In this document: in pieces, positions 63,466-64,000 of the stretch
How the letters are laid out: every line of letters starts with the position of its first letter
Numbering within the stretch: the first letter of the stretch is position 1
Assembly: GCF_025717555.1 (NCBI RefSeq)
Contig: NZ_JAJIRP010000006.1
Span: forward strand, 309,778-373,777
From: Paucibacter sp. B2R-40
GTDB lineage: Bacteria; Pseudomonadota; Gammaproteobacteria; Burkholderiales; Burkholderiaceae_C
Direction of reading: 5' to 3'
DNA: 64,000 nucleotides
Program-made: the position numbers and the translations under genes
Notes under the pieces: generated by a model
What the model was told of the DNA's origin: nothing
Databases searched by the model: none
What the model saw: the letters and a program-made list of their open reading frames with translations, nothing else

Positions 63466-64000
63466 TCAAACTTTTGAGCGTTGGCGTCTACGAAGGAATG
63501 GAATCAACAATCCGCCTGAAAGAAACAGCAAATAGGTACTTGGCTCCGGCACAGCGGCTGCAAATTCAAGGACGTTCAAGCGAACATCTCCATTTGCACG
63601 GTCGTAGATGACTTGAAACTCACCAGAGCCAAATCCAGACATGATGACCTTCGAGAAAACTCCGTTCAGTGCATTCGGACTGGCGTCAAGAATCACGAAT
63701 GATTCGCCAGCCTCAAGTGAGCAGTTCGCGAAGCAGACAATGTTCAAAGTTCCATCAAGGAACGCCGAACCAGTAACAGTCAATAGGTCATGAGAACCTG
63801 CGCCATGCAACTCGACATCGAGGAAGCCTAGGGCAGTTTGTTCAAAATTGCCTACAACTGCGAATGTTCCAATTGCCTCTGCAGGGGCGACATGGCCGCT
63901 ATTGATTACAGTGGCTGATGCGAGTGTGCCGCTGCCCTTGACTGTTCCACTGTTTGTAAACCCTACGCCAAGGCTAAGCACACCGGCCGTGACATTGAGC
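63466..64000 (-). CDS. PEP-CTERM protein, cut by the right window edge
   Basis: The frame is open to the window edge. C-terminal part only: repeat-like, Gly/Ser-rich segments (NSGTVKGSGTLASATVINSG; DVELHGAGSHDLLTVTGSAF) typical of beta-helical/autotransporter-associated repeats, ending in VPEPSTYLLFLSGGLLIPFL and RRRQRSKV, the exosortase sorting signal. Upstream residues LNVTAG continue the frame, so the start is outside the window; the GTG at 63981 is internal. Confidence 0.85.
   Translation of the reverse strand, partial: LNVTAGVLSLGVGFTNSGTVKGSGTLASATVINSGHVAPAEAIGTFAVVGNFEQTALGFLDVELHGAGSHDLLTVTGSAFLDGTLNIVCFANCSLEAGESFVILDASPNALNGVFSKVIMSGFGSGEFQVIYDRANGDVRLNVLEFAAAVPEPSTYLLFLSGGLLIPFLRRRQRSKV

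Overview
The window looks like a chromosomal or megaplasmid segment of a betaproteobacterium, most likely Burkholderiales (Comamonadaceae-like). This is inferred from the H-NS type with a YTDGTGNNWTGKG C-terminus, several exosortase-sorted PEP-CTERM proteins, a UmuDC pair of proteobacterial type, and overall codon style. No rRNA or tRNA gene was recognised. Almost the whole window is accessory DNA: a dense anti-phage/anti-plasmid island mixed with mobile-element remnants.

Layout. 0.4-2.3 kb: umuDC with a consensus LexA box. 2.4-5.0 kb: a leftward three-gene run of a DUF3883-type nuclease, a HIT-family protein and an HNH nuclease. 5.2-8.8 kb: an H-NS-like silencer and poorly conserved, partly AT-rich genes. 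8.8-17.7 kb: NUDIX gene plus a complete type I Zorya system (zorA-zorB-zorC-zorD, leftward), headed by a small ribbon-helix-helix gene. 18.1-26.1 kb: a type I restriction-modification cluster (hsdM-hsdS-hypothetical-Abi/HEPN-lipoprotein-hsdR). 26.6-28.1 kb: a RES-type toxin with an enlarged MbcA/ParS-like antitoxin. 28.2-33.5 kb: hypothetical genes, an HTH regulator, and two diverged paralogues that share a near-identical promoter/operator box. 33.7-37.5 kb: McrBC-like restriction pair. 37.6-44.5 kb: hypothetical and secreted proteins, including a HAF-repeat PEP-CTERM protein, a second PEP-CTERM protein with a truncated duplicate upstream, and a small LMW-phosphatase-like gene. 45-48.6 kb: DUF4236 protein, a repeat-rich non-coding segment, and a replication-relaxation-type winged-helix protein. 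48.8-53.9 kb: a tight leftward four-gene operon of alpha/beta hydrolase, caspase-like peptidase, beta-sandwich/helical protein and four-helix membrane protein; this is the best candidate here for an undescribed system. 54-57 kb: small genes, including an OB-fold protein and a PD-(D/E)XK protein. 57.2-59.0 kb: degenerate tandem repeats next to a plasmid-type primase gene. 59.3-62.6 kb: a SIR2-APAZ / short Argonaute (SPARSA) pair. 62.6-64 kb: a hypothetical gene and a PEP-CTERM protein cut by the window edge.

How it works together. Several genes form independent layers: sensing and cleavage of foreign or modified DNA (type I RM, McrBC-like, DUF3883/HNH), envelope-linked immunity (Zorya), and probable abortive responses (Abi/HEPN, RES toxin, SPARSA NAD depletion, possibly caspase/hydrolase/membrane protein). 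Plasmid-type replication and mobilisation genes, direct and inverted repeats, and gene fragments suggest assembly by several insertions. All functions are read from motifs and gene order; nothing was searched against a database.
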